Below, piece after piece: positions 12,550-23,742 of a stretch of DNA of 64,000 bases. Origin of the DNA: Anaeramoeba ignava (lineage: Eukaryota; Metamonada; Anaeramoebidae); NCBI GenBank assembly GCA_028826165.1, contig JAPDFW010000070.1, forward strand, positions 642,501-706,500, given 5' to 3'. Below the pieces are notes generated by a model. The model was not told where the DNA came from. It saw nothing but the letters and a program-made list of their open reading frames with translations, and did no database searches. Positions within the stretch are counted from its first letter, which is position 1. The number at the start of each line of letters is the position of its first letter. Both the position numbers and the translations under genes were made by a program.

Positions 12550-12819
12550 TAAAAATAATAAAGAAAAAATAAAAAATAAAGAAAAAAGAAAAGTGTTTTT
12601 TGAAAAATTTTTTTTATTTTTTATTTTTAATTTTTTTTTTCATTTTGCGGACTTTCAAATTTAAAAAAAAAAAACTTAATAAAAAAATAATTCATTTTAA
12701 TTTTAATTTTAATTTTAATGTAATTTCCTATTTTAACACTTACTTAATTTCGTTTATTTTTTTATTTAATTTTTTCGCCTTTTTATTATTTTTATTAAAT
12801 TAAATTAAATTAAATTAAA

Positions 12820-15321
12820 TTAAACAAAATAAATTTCAAGACCTTCAATCACCCAATTTTGACTTCCAGTAAAATAATTATAAGCTTCTCTTTGATTAAT
12901 TCCTTGAGGGATTTGATAAGAATCACCAAAAAGATCTGAATTTCCTTCCTTTTCATTTCCATAAGCACAAATATCATGGAAATCGGGACCAGATTTATGA
13001 TAATCATATTTGACTGCAAATTTACTTGCATTTTTAATAGGGAATTTTTGGGGAGGATGACCCCAATAGTTATTTAAAGAGAAAAGAAAAGCTTTTGGAT
13101 CACAAATCAACCCATATGATCCAAAAGGTGAACAAAAATCCCATTTCTCACTATCCGAAATCCAACCCTTTTCTGTGAACCCTCCAAAAATATATCCTTC
13201 CGCTGATTTAATCAGAACAAATGTTTTGCCCTTATTGTCGCAAATTGAATGAAATTCACTTTTTGCCCATCCAAATTTCGCCATTGATAAACCTATTTTC
13301 ATATGTTTAAAAAAATTATCATCATTAATCCATCTTTTAATGTAATTGATGAAATTTGAATTTTTGTTTTTGATGATGTTTGATTTGTGAAATGGTCCGC
13401 TTCGTGAGTGAAAAATTTGATATTTTTTTGAATCGTATTGATGGATAAGTTCTTTTCTTTTTTTCCGAGATTTTTTGAATTTCCAAATATTCGCATAAAG
13501 ATCTTTTGGAATAATATTTAATTTTTTAATTTCCTGTAAGTCTTTTTTGGAAATGTTACAAAATCTAATTTCGGGAATAAATATTTTCATTTTATCATAA
13601 ATTTGTCGAGATTTTGCTAATTGATTTTCATTTTGATTTTGATTTTGATTTTGATTTTGATTTTGATTTTGATTTTCATTTTCAATTTCATTTTTTTGAA
13701 CCCTCCAAAATATATTTTGATTTTTTGATTTTTGATTTTGATTTTTGATTTTTTATTTTGATTTGATATTTTTGATTGATGGATTTTTTTTTTCGATTTT
13801 TGATTTTGATTTTTTTGATTTTGATGAAATTTTGATTTTTGATTTTGATTTTGATTTTTGATTTTGATTTTGATTTTGATTTTGATTTTGATTTTGATTT
13901 TGATTTTGATTTTGATTTTGATTTTGATTTTGATTTTGATTTTGATTTTGATTTTGATTTTGATTTTGATTTTGATTTTGATTTTGATTTTGATTTTGAT
14001 TTTGATTTTGATTTTGATTTTGATTTTGATTTTGATTTTGATTTTGATTTTGATTTTGATTTTGATTTTGATTTTGATTTTGATTTTGATTTTGATTTTG
14101 ATTTTTGATTTTGATTTTTGATTTTGATTTTTGATTTTGATTTTGATTTTGATTTTGATTTTGATTTTGATTTTGATTTTGATTTTGATTTTGATTTTGA
14201 TTTTGATTTTGATTTTGATTTTGATTTTGATTTTGATTTTGATTTTGATTTTGATTTTGATTTTGATTTTGATTTTCATTTTGATTTTGATTTTGATTTG
14301 ATTTTGATTTTGATTTTGATTTTGATTTTGATTTTGATTTTGATTTTGATTTTGATTTTGATTTTGATTTTGATTTTGATTTTGATTTTGATTTTGATTT
14401 TGATTTTGATTTTGATTTTGCATTTTGATTTTGATTTTTTTCATTTGATTTTCATTTTGATTTTGATTTTCATTTTCATTTTGATTTGATTTGATTTTGA
14501 TTTTGATTTTGATTTAGATTTTGATTTGGTTTTTGATTTTGATTTTGATTTTGATTTTGATTTTGATTTTGATTTTGATTTTGATTTAGATTTAGATTTT
14601 GATTTAGATTTTGATTTTGAATTTCATTTTGATTTTGATTTAGATTTTGATTTAGATTTTGATTTAGATTTTCATTTTCATTTTCCAAATTCAATTCACT
14701 CCATTTTAGAATTAAATTAAAAACATCAATTTCTGATGCATTTGGAGAAAAATCTTGATTTTGCATAATTTGAAGAAGATCATCTGCAGGTAAATTCATT
14801 TTGATAATCATATCTTTCAATATCTCAAAATGATCACCCATAAACTCAATTGATTGAGTAACCAAGTTAGTAAAATTAAACTGATTTGCAAACAAGAATA
14901 TTTCAATCATATTTTCAACTTCTAAGTTTTTTGCAATATAAGAAATAAGTTTATCATCTAGTTTCTGATCTGATAACAACAATTTCTTTGAAGCAACAAG
15001 AACATTAATAGCATTTTCATGATTTATTTTGATTTTTCCAGTGTAAATATATTCTAGAATAGATCTCATTGTTGATGATTTGATATCATTGATAAAGACT
15101 TTGGATTCTTGAAACTCCTTCATCTTGCTTTGGAATAACGCTTGGAAATATAGACTTCGACAACCAATTATTGTTTTATGACAATTAAATATTACTTCCT
15201 TTCCATTAAGTTCATCTGAAAAGACATGAATTTGGAAATCAGAAAATTCATCTCCATTTTGGAAAAGTTGTTGGAAATCTTTAAAGAATTTTGATCTGTT
15301 TGAAAATTGAAATTCATCCAT
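12820..15321 (-). CDS. BTB-BACK-TLD domain protein
   Basis: Exon 1 (15321-14700) and exon 2 (13616-12820) join in phase 1 to give 472 aa. The BTB domain (about residues 25-130) shows FNCHKTIIGCRSLYFQALF and YIYTGKI. The BACK domain (about 135-250) is cut by the intron after VFNLILKW and resumes with KMKIFIPEIRFCNI, matching the BACK consensus around LIRFP. A TLD domain (about 275-470) follows, with AEGYIFGGFTEKGW, DPKAFLFSLNN and GPDFHDI. BTB proteins usually act as Cullin-3 adaptors or oligomerisation modules; TLD proteins often bind V-ATPase or counter oxidative damage. The combination is common in amoebae. The substrate is unknown. The intron is a GATTTT array; the long NQ and KI open frames there are not coding. 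Confidence 0.88.
13617..14699 (-). repeat. GATTTT hexamer-array intron of the BTB-TLD gene
   Basis: This 1083-bp stretch is almost pure (GATTTT)n on the plus strand (CAAAATC on the coding strand). The proposed donor is GTGAAT at 14699 and the acceptor CAATTAG ending at 13617. Splicing here restores a continuous BACK domain in frame. Between about 14690 and 13700 the coding strand has no GT, so no smaller intron is possible. Confidence 0.75.
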
Positions 15322-15420
15322 TATTTCTTTTTTTCAAAATAAAAGAAAAAAAATGAAAAAATGAAGAAATTTTTGTTTTTGGAATTCTTGAAAATTTCTA
15401 TTTTAAAAAAAAATTCTAAT

Positions 15421-15451
<31 letters not shown>

Positions 15452-15458
15452 GAATTCT

Positions 15459-16142
15459 TCATTTTTCTCTTTCAGGAAGATTTAAGCTTTTGACAAAATT
15501 TCTTTGCAAATCCATCATATAATGAAAAGGTTTGAGTAATTGATTTGAAATATCAGGATTTTCCTCAAGAATACCCAAAGCAAAAGCAACAGCCTCAACG
15601 GTTGACAAATTTCCTTTTTGTGTTTGCTTTCTAAGATAAGTACTATTCGGGACACTTGATATTTTGACATGAGAAATAGTTCCCAATTTTGGATTCCAAT
15701 TAAAAAGCTTTTTGGCATGAATCCAAGTTCCATCCAGAACAACCAAACGTTTCACTTGAGTCTCTGTTTCTTTATTTTTGATAATGAATTCTGCATTTTT
15801 GGCTTCTTTTGTTGGATAAAGTAAAAAAGTTGAAGGATCTTGAAGTTGTTTGTGAAGCAAAGGATATAAATCCTCCTCAAATTTCCGACCTCTATAAACA
15901 GTGCATTTGCTTCCAAGACATCTTTCAATAATAGGAACTGTTCGAAAAACTCGTGTTTCTTTTGGATGTTGAAGAATTATCACTTCCGTTTGGATTTCAA
16001 TTGGGTTTTCTGGAAAAGAACTACAAATACAATGATCTGGAAATGGTCTTTCACATTTTTCACAAATTATTCTTTGAATCGATGAATCTTTTTTTTTTTT
16101 TTCTTCTTCATCGAATATTTCATTACTAAATCCAAGTTCCAT
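15459..16142 (-). CDS. DTW-domain tRNA-uridine aminocarboxypropyltransferase
   Basis: A single-exon 227-aa protein. Family knowledge: DTW-domain enzymes (TapT/DTWD1/DTWD2) transfer the 3-amino-3-carboxypropyl group of S-adenosylmethionine to uridine in tRNA, giving acp3U. The sequence shows the hallmarks. DGTW is at 137-140, followed by IHAKKLF. LSTVEAV is at 179-185, the conserved S-T-x-E-A motif. A Cys cluster (C27, C30, C38, C40) occupies the place of the family's zinc site. VIILQHPKE at 54-62 matches the N-terminal SAM-binding strand. Length matches short DTW proteins. The gene is packed between the BTB-TLD gene and DDX1 with spacers of about 60-140 bp. Whether it is DTWD1- or DTWD2-like is not resolved. 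Confidence 0.87.
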   Translation of the reverse strand: MELGFSNEIFDEEEKKKKDSSIQRIICEKCERPFPDHCICSSFPENPIEIQTEVIILQHPKETRVFRTVPIIERCLGSKCTVYRGRKFEEDLYPLLHKQLQDPSTFLLYPTKEAKNAEFIIKNKETETQVKRLVVLDGTWIHAKKLFNWNPKLGTISHVKISSVPNSTYLRKQTQKGNLSTVEAVAFALGILEENPDISNQLLKPFHYMMDLQRNFVKSLNLPEREK

Positions 16143-16204
16143 TTCAATTCAAAAATGAAAAAAATGAAAAAAATGAAAAAATGATATTTTTTTTTTGGAA
16201 AGTT

Positions 16205-19200
16205 TTATTTCTTTTGTTTTAATGAAAAATATGCTAATTGAGCTGAAGATTCCAAATTGTTTAATCTACGAATTGAATCTTTAAGTTCTTTTGTGTGACT
16301 TTGGAATCGAAGTTGATTTTCTTTTCTTCTTTTTTCTCCATAAATAATATTTTCTTTTAAAACAGTTGAAAAATTTGTTTCTTTTTCAAGTTTTGGGATT
16401 TTAAAATTCAATAATTTTTCAATTTTCTAAAATGAGGACAAAATAAAGAACAAAAATTAAGAACAAAATTAAGAAATTTAAATGATAAGATAAAAAACCT
16501 CTAAATAAAGTGGTTCATTCCACCATAAACAACTTCCACCATCACTAACAAGTTTTGTAGACCAATATTGAGCACTATTTTTAGTACCTACATGATACCA
16601 AACTTTTTCTTTTTCAGTTGCAACCAAAGAGATGGCGAGACCCATTCTATCCATTCTTCCAACTCTTCCAACTCTATTAAAGAATATTTACAAAAAATAT
16701 TATTAAAATATTATTAAATATTATTAAATATTATTAAATATTATTGAAATATTATTGAATATTATTAAATATTTTTAAATATTATTATTGAATATTATTA
16801 AATATTATTATTGAATATTATTAAATATTTTTAAATATTATTATTGAATATTATTATTGAATATTATTATTGTTATTGTTATTATTGAAATATTATTATT
16901 GAATATTATTAAATATTATTTTTGAAATATTATTAAATATTTTTGAATATTTTTAAATATTTTACCGATGAATGTAAATCTTCTCATCATCTGGAAGTGT
17001 GAAATTAATCAAATAAGGTAATCCTCTATTTAAATTTATCAAAAAAAAAAGTAAATTTGTTTTATTCTAAAAATTAATTATTTGCTCATTAAATTCATCC
17101 ATTTTCCTAATAATTAAAACAAAAATATATTCTTCTTTGTATTTATTCTTGAAATGACTGACTTTATATCTAATCCACGAGCAGCAGCATCTGTACAAAT
17201 TAAAAATCTAACTTCTCCATTTTTAAATAATTCCAAATTTTGAGCTCTTTCTTGGACTGATTTATCTGAATGCAAGGAAACACAACTAAATTCATTAACA
17301 GTATCTTTTCAAAAACAAAATAAAACTAATTAATAAAACTTGCAAAAATTGGTACAAATGATTGATAAAATATATACTTCGTGATCCACCTGAATATTCA
17401 AAAAGAAATTTTTCAAGATTTGCACATTCAACTTTTGTTCTCATAAAAATCAATGCTTGATCAATTTTCAATTTTGAAATAGTTTCAATTAAAATGATTG
17501 GTTTGAGTAACTTAATAGCTTCTGAATTTTCTTCTACAGAAAAAATTTAAGTTTCCATTACGAAATTGGATGCTATCTTTTGCATGAACATCGTCTGTTT
17601 GATAAAAAACTTTAGATCCCGTTGGTGATTTTAAAGGATAATTTTGCCAGTTCAGATTTTTTGATGGTGAAACTGGAACTATAATATGATGAACTGTTTC
17701 TGGAATTGATATTTTTCCTTTTAAATCTATCCATACAGGAAACTTAGTTATTGTTTCTGTTAATTTTTTAATTTCAGGTGAATGAAGCGTTGCTGAAAAT
17801 AATATAACTTGTAATCTTTGTGTTGCTTTTGGTATTAAATCGTATATTCTTGTGATAATGTCAGATGATTGTTGAATAAGTTCATCTGCTTCATCAAGTA
17901 CAAAAAATCTTACTGAAGATAAATTTAGATTTCCTTTTTCTATTAAATCTATAATTCGACCCTAAAAAAATTTTTTTCCGAAATTTTAATTTTTATTTTG
18001 ATTTTAATTTTAATTTTGATTTTGATTTTGATTTTGATTTTCATTTTGATTTTAATTTTGATTTTAATTTTAATTTTAATTTTGATTTTGATTTTGATTT
18101 TGATTTTGATTTATTTTGATTTTGATTTTGATTTTGATTTTGATTTTAATTTGATTTTGATTTTGATTTTGATTTTGATTTTGATTTTGATTTTGATTTT
18201 GATTTTGATTTATTTTGATTTTAATTTTGATTTTTATTTTGATTTTAATTTTGATTTTGATTTTGATTTTGATTTTGATTTATTTTGATTTTAATTTTGA
18301 TTTTTATTTTGATTTTAATTTTGAATTTGATTTTGATTTTGATTTTGATTTTGATTTTGATTTTGATTTTGATTTTAATTTTAATTTTAATTTTGATTTT
18401 GATTTTGATTTTGATTTTGATTTTGATTTTGATTTTGATTTTGATTTTAATTTTAATTTTGATTTTTATTTTCATTTTGATTTTAATTTTGATTTTGATT
18501 TTGATTTTGATTTTGATTTATTTTGATTTTGGATTAGATTTTGATTTTGATTTTGATTTTGATTTTGATTTTGATTTTGATTCTAAATTTTGATAAATTA
18601 CTGCAGTTCCTGTTACAATTTCAACTCCTTTTTTTAATGATTTTTGTTGTTCCCAAATTGGAACTCCACCTAAAATAAGTTCAGTTCTAATATATGGTCT
18701 TGAAACTTTTTTAATAAAAAGACTTAAACATTCATGAGTTTGTTTTGCTAAATCTTTTGTAGGTTCAAGTATAACTGCAATTGGTTTCCCACTTTGAAAT
18801 TCAGATATTTCTTTTTGTATTCCACTAATACTTGTTTCAGAAAGTTTTGCTTGATTAATTGGAAGATGATCTCGATTTGAAAAAACAAATTGATTTTGTC
18901 CAAAATTAACTTCAATTTCTGCATTTTTCAATGCAAAAGCTGGATAAAATGCTGCTCCTTTAAAATTCTATATTTGTTTAGTTTTTTTTTTTAAATAATT
19001 TTTTTTGTTCCACTTTTTTTTTTAAATAATTTTTTTTTATTTCTAAAATTTAATACATTTGGAATTTTGAATGCTGGTCCAAGATAATTACTATTTTTTG
19101 AGAATGAAATTTCACCTCTATTAAGATTTATCCAAGCACCAATTGTATCACCTTTCCCAAAGCTTTCGCCATAATTAATAAATTGACCACTATTAGAAAT

Positions 19201-20087
19201 TTTGCCTGTTCCACTTTTTTTATTTTATTATTTTTTTTTTTTTGATAAATCCAAAAAATAACGGAAAAAAAAAGTGTCAAAAATCAAATTAAAAAAAAAA
19301 TTTTTCTTTAATAAAAAAATTTACCCAAAACCAAAACCAAGCCGATCTGTACCCAAATTGTAAGTTGAACCGAATATTGACCAACCAATACGAGCAATTC
19401 CTTCATCTCGAATCAAACATTCAAAACCAAAATTTCCAGAAATAACGCCATAAGTAGCACGACAACCGAACCAAGCGTTTTCGTCTCTACTTTGGCAAAT
19501 AAACCCAGTTGGGTCGATAGCAATTAAAGGGTCTCTATCGTCTGCAGATAGTTTTATTGGGGGAGCAGAGGTGTTTTTATCATCAGAATTGATTTTATTC
19601 AATAAAGATTCGCGAACTGTTTCTACAACAATTTGAAGAATTGGTAAAGCAAAAGCCTTTTTTATGAAAATTTGTATTTCGTTATTTATGTTGTAATTAG
19701 TATTGCCTTCAATTTCCGTTTTTTTATCATTCAGCCTAACTCAACCTTCTCTTGTTTTTTATTTTATTTGTTTTTTCTTACCCCTGTCTTGCCACTTCCT
19801 GTTGGTGCTGCTGCACAAACATCTCGTCCACCGAGAATCAATGGAATGGCTTCTGTTTGGATTGCTGTAGGTAATCTATTTCAAAATTGTGCATCAATCC
19901 AAGGTTTGTTGAAGAAATGGAGTTATTGTTTAATTGATTTTAAAATTAAATTCCAATTTAAATATCTAAACCAATTATTTTTTTTGAATGAATAAATGAA
20001 TAAATGAATAAATAAATACTCCCAACCAAGATCCTCTAATGAAGATATAATTTCAGGCATAATTCCAAGCTCTTCAAATGCTGCCAT
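16205..20087 (-). CDS. DDX1: DDX1-type DEAD-box RNA helicase with inserted SPRY domain
   Basis: Eleven exons: 20087-20020, 19875-19782, 19656-19325, 19213-19057, 18967-18602, 17961-17562, 17533-17378, 17304-17163, 17025-16966, 16673-16499 and 16426-16205. They sum to 723 aa (human DDX1 is 740), all joining in frame. The N-terminus is [13 protein letters not shown]. The Q motif and Walker A (APTGSGKT, 46-53) are followed by the SPRY insertion diagnostic of DDX1 ([21 protein letters not shown]). Next come [16 protein letters not shown] at 362-365 and FSATLHS, then [19 protein letters not shown] and the DDX1-specific [16 protein letters not shown]. In animals DDX1 unwinds RNA and RNA-DNA hybrids and belongs to the tRNA ligase complex. 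Motif TPGR reads TAGR here. Intron 6 is only 28 nt, whereas intron 5 is 640 nt of GATTTT repeat. Confidence 0.95.
16674..16965 (-). repeat. TTATTAAATA-repeat intron 9 of DDX1
   Basis: This 292-bp intron lies between exon 9 (ending in the His-Arg of HRVGRVGR) and exon 10. It is composed of ATTATTAAAT and ATTATTATTGAAT units. Donor GTAAAA and acceptor TTAATAG are clear. Confidence 0.8.
17962..18601 (-). repeat. GATTTT-array intron 5 of DDX1
   Basis: The intron runs from donor GTAATT at 18601 to acceptor TTTTTTTAG ending at 17962. It is filled with GATTTT and AATTTT hexamers (plus-strand orientation). It splits the motif that reads GTPGR in other DDX1 proteins. The same repeat family fills the BTB-TLD intron and the coding NQ tracts of the UPF0488-like locus. 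Confidence 0.85.
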
Positions 20088-20646
20088 TTTTTTTTTAATT
20101 TTAGAAAAGAAAAGAAAAAAGAAGAGAAGAGGAAGAAAGAGAAGAGGAAAAAAGGAAAAAAATGATTTTTATTTTTTTGAAAATTTAATTTTTCGATTCA
20201 ATTTCTATTTTCATTTTTAATTTATTTTCATTTTGATTTTGAATTTGAATTTGATTTTGATTTTGATTTTTGAATTTAATTTTGATTTTGATTTTGATTT
20301 TGAATTTGAATTTGATTTTGATTTTGAATTTGATTTTGATTTTGATTTTGATTTTTAATTTATTTTGATTTTGAATTTGATTTTGATTTTGATTTTGATT
20401 TTGATTTTGATTTTGATTTTTAATTTATTTTGATTTTGATTTTGATTTTGATTTTGATTTTGATTTTGAATTTCATTTTCATTTTGATTTTGATTTTGAT
20501 TTTGAATTTGATTTTGATTTTGATTTTGATTTTGATTTTGATTTTGATTTTGATTTTGATTTTGATTTTGAATTTGATTTTGATTTTGATTTTGATTTTG
20601 ATTTTGATTTTAATTTTAATTTTAATTTTGAATTTGATTTTGATTT
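20088..20646. repeat. GATTTT/AATTTGATTTT repeat between UPF0488-like locus and DDX1
   Basis: This 559-bp spacer lies 3' of the UPF0488-like locus and 5' of DDX1, both leftward. It is built from GATTTT units with AATTTG variants. The 3' UTR of one gene and the promoter of DDX1 must lie here. An A/G-rich patch at 20101-20160 is immediately upstream of the DDX1 ATG. Confidence 0.6.
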
Positions 20647-21600
20647 TCAATTTTTATTTTTTGAATATGCTCCAGTTTGTTTCATAAATTTTTCATAATT
20701 TCCAAATCTATCTTTCATAATACATCTCTAATTTTTAATTAATTTTATATTTAAATTGAAAAAAAAATAGAATTTAAATTAAAAATTTAACTTCTTTACT
20801 TTTTTTAATTTTTTTTTTACTTTTTTAGGAATTGGAATTTTGGAAGATTTTAATTTTCTTAATACTTTATTAGCTTCTTCAATTTGTTCAATATTAGGTT
20901 TATCTTTTCCTGTTCTTTGAAGTCCTAATTCAATTTGTTCAATACACCAAGTAAGTTCAATTTGAAATTTTTCTCCAACTTTAAATTTTTGATTTTGGTT
21001 TTCATTTTGATTTTGATTTTGATTTTGAATTTATTTTTATTTTGATTTTGATTTTTATTTTGATTTTGATTTTGATTTTGATTTTGATTTTGATTTTGAT
21101 TTTGATTTTTATTTTCATTTTGATTTTGATTTTGATTTTGATTTTTATGAATTTCATTTTGGCTCGATTTGATTTTGAATTTTGATTTTGAAATTGATTT
21201 TTGATTTTGATTTTCATTTTGATTTTCATTTTGATTTTCAACGATTTTGATTTTGATTTTGATTTTCATTTTGATTTTCATTTTGATTTTGATTTTGATT
21301 TTTATTTTGATTTTGATTTTCATTTTGATTTTGATTTTGATTTTGATTTTGATTTTGATTTTGATTTTGATTTTCATTTTCTTTTGATTTTGATTTTGAT
21401 TTTGATTTTGATTTTGATTTTGATATTGATTTTGATTTTTATTTTGATTTTGATTTTGGTTTTCATTTTGATTTTTATTTTGATTTTGGTTTTCATTTTC
21501 ATTTTCATTTTGATTTTGGTTTTCATTTTGGTTTTGAATTTGAATTTGATTTTGATTTTGATTTTGATTTTGATTTTGATTTTGATTTTGATTTTGATTT
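20647..21600 (-). CDS. UPF0488 domain copy B, tandem duplicate
   Basis: The domain exon (about 21000-20821) and the following exon (20727-20647, ending QTGAYSKNKN then TGA) are nearly identical to copy A. The 93-nt intron between them is also near-identical, apart from LTW for LVW and a few intron bases. No in-frame ATG lies between the domain and an upstream TAA near 21031. The upstream NQ/NE-rich tract is open in a neighbouring frame back to 21677. Copy A exon 2 and copy B exon 1 are 264 codons apart, in the same overall frame, with two intervening single-base shifts. The locus may therefore encode one two-domain protein. Alternatively, copy B is a start-less duplicate, possibly a pseudogene. 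Confidence 0.55.
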
Positions 21601-22406
21601 TCATTTGAGTTTTGAATTTGATTTTGAATTTTGATTTTGATTTTGATTTTGATTTTGATTTTGATTTTGAATTTCATTTTGATTTTGGTTTTGATTTTGA
21701 TTTTTTGAATATGCTCCAGTTTGTTTCATAAATTTTTCATAATTTCCAAATCTATCTTTCATAATACATCTCTGATTTTTAATTAATTTTATATTTAAAT
21801 TGAAAAAAAAATAGAATTTAAATTAAAAATTTAACTTCTTCCTTTTTTTAATTTTTTTTTTACTTTTTTAGGAATTGGAATTTTGGAAGATTTTAATTTT
21901 CTTAATACTTTATTAGCTTCTTCAATTTGTTCAATATTAGGTTTATCTTTTCCTGTTCTTTGAAGTCCTAATTCAATTTGTTCAATACACCAAACAAGTT
22001 CAATTTGAAATTTTTCTCCAACTTTAAATTTTTGATTTTGATTTTCATTTTGATTTTGATTTTGATTTTCATTTTATTTTGATTTTTATTTTGATTTTGA
22101 TTTTCATTTTCATTTTTATTTTGATTTTGATTTTGATTTTGATTTTCATTTTGATTTTGATTTTGGTTTTGATTTTGATTTTGATTTTGGTTTTGATTTT
22201 CATTTTGATTTTGGTTTTTATTTTGGTTTTGATTTTTGTTGATTTTGATTTTGATTTTGAATTTGATTTTTATTTTTATTTTGATTTTGATTTTGATTTT
22301 GATTTTGATTTTGATTTTTGTTTCTATTTTTGTTTCTATTTCTATTTTTATTTTTGTTTCTATTTTTGTTTTTGTTTTTGTTTTTGTTGTTTCTATTTTT
22401 GTTCAT
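21601..22406 (-). CDS. UPF0488 (C8orf33-like) protein, domain copy A, with NQ-rich N-terminus
   Basis: Start ATG at 22406 (MNKNRNNKNK), then a long N/Q/K-rich tract. The domain reads GEKFQIELVWCIEQIELGL, a K/E linker, then VLRKLKSSKIPIPKK; a 92-nt intron (21863-21772) follows, then RCIMKDRFGNYEKFM. This matches the UPF0488 core (ELAWCVEQLELGL, LPRKRQLM, LFGDY), whose function is poorly known; nuclear or chromatin association is reported for the human member. The ATG and the domain are in the same frame, but the tract between has one extra A (T-run 22233-22237) and one missing A (22072-22075), and so stop codons. The frame reaches a TGA at 21601. It could be one gene with copy B. Confidence 0.65.
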
Positions 22407-22624
22407 TTTTAGTAAAATTTAAAACAAATTTAAAATGAAAAAATGAAAAAATGAAAAAATGAAAAAATGAAAAATGAAAAAATGTAAAAAATTTTTTTTT
22501 GGTTTATTTATTATTTCTGGATGAAATGTATGATTTAGTTGAATTCAAATTAATTTTTGGTGAACTTTTGTTTTTTTTGAAATTAGAAAAAAAATTATTA
22601 ATTGATTGTCTAAGTAATATTTAA

Positions 22625-23742
22625 TTAGACTTTGTTAGTTGTTGTAGTTGGTGTTGTGGTTGGTGCTGTTTGTTGAGGTGTTGCATTAGTAGTTGTTGGT
22701 TTTTGAGGTTGTTTTTGATTGCCTGTTGGTTTTGTGGGTCTTCTATCTCTCATTCCAGGCTATTTTTAAATTTTCAAAAGAAATAATTTTTTAATTAATT
22801 ATTTTTTTTGATTAAAAAATTTTAAATTTGAATCAAATAAATTACTCTTCTCCATCTTTTAACTGTTCTATCTCTTCTATCTGTTACACTTCGAACTCTA
22901 ACAATATGAAGATGAATTGCGCAACTTACACAATATTCAATTTTAATAAAAAGTTTTGGAACTTGATAACCTTTTTCATTTAATTTAAATAATTTAATTT
23001 AAATAATTTAATTTAATTTAAATAATTTAATTTAATATAATATAATTTAAAATAATATAATTTAAGATAATAATTTTATATAATTTAGATAATTTAAAAT
23101 AATATAATTTAAAATAAGATAATTTAATAATTTAATAATTTAATTTAATTTAATAATTTAGATAATTTAATAATTTATATAATTTAGATAATTTATATAA
23201 TTTAATATAATTTAATATAATTTAATATAATTTAATTTAGATAATTTAGATAATTTAATAATTTATATAATTTATATAATTTAATATAATTTAATATAAT
23301 TTAATATAATTTAATATAATTTAATATAATTTAAAATAATATAATTTAGATAATTTAAGATAATTTATATAATTTAGATAATTTATATAATTTAATATAA
23401 TTTAGATAATTTAGATAATTTATATAATTTAATATAATTTACCTTTATAAACGCATTGATCACTAACATCTCGAATAGATGCATTATCAAGCATATTTCT
23501 TACTTGAAATCTTTTAATAGCTTTATCCTGTAAACACGAAAAAAAAATAGATTGATTGATTGATTAATTAATTATTTAAAAAAATTTATTTTCCAAACTA
23601 AATTAATTATAATGAATTTAAAATCAATTTATATTTTAAAACACACTTTTGGAACACATCTTCGACAATTCATGCATCTGACATTGCGTACATGTCCTCT
23701 TCCTTTTCTATTTTTTCCATGATTTCTTCGTTTTCTAGTCAT
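22625..23742 (-). CDS. RPS26: 40S ribosomal protein eS26
   Basis: Four exons (23742-23647, 23527-23443, 22970-22846, 22759-22625) give 146 aa. The N-terminus [20 protein letters not shown], then [18 protein letters not shown], is unmistakably eS26. The zinc-ribbon cysteines C23, C26, C74 and C77 (CVSCAIH) are present. The protein sits at the mRNA exit channel of the small subunit. It is longer than human eS26 (115 aa) because of a Thr/Pro/Gln-rich tail in the last exon. Intron 2 (472 bp) is filled with a TAATTTAATATAA repeat. The gene is upstream of and co-oriented with the UPF0488-like locus, with a 218-bp gap. Confidence 0.95.
22971..23442 (-). repeat. TAATTTAATATAA-repeat intron 2 of RPS26
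   Basis: The intron starts with GTAAAT at 23442 and ends AAAAAG at 22971. It is made of short permutations of AATTTAATATAATTTAGAT. It interrupts a Gly codon; splicing restores the eS26 sequence [10 protein letters not shown]. Confidence 0.85.

Noticed and set aside
12600-12803. 67-aa F/L/K frame
   Set aside because: It is an AT-rich spacer translation with no conserved feature, between the winged-helix gene start and the BTB-TLD gene end.
13617-14489. Long NQNQ, KIKI, FDFD and ILIL open frames
   Set aside because: They are six-frame translations of the GATTTT array. The BACK domain is continuous across 14700/13616, so the array is intron.
17998-18593. Open frames of DFDF, ILIL and KIKI type
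   Set aside because: They lie in DDX1 intron 5; flanking exons join in the correct helicase order.
19672-19995. Rightward 107-aa frame
   Set aside because: It is antisense to DDX1 exon 2, which encodes the Q motif and Walker A.
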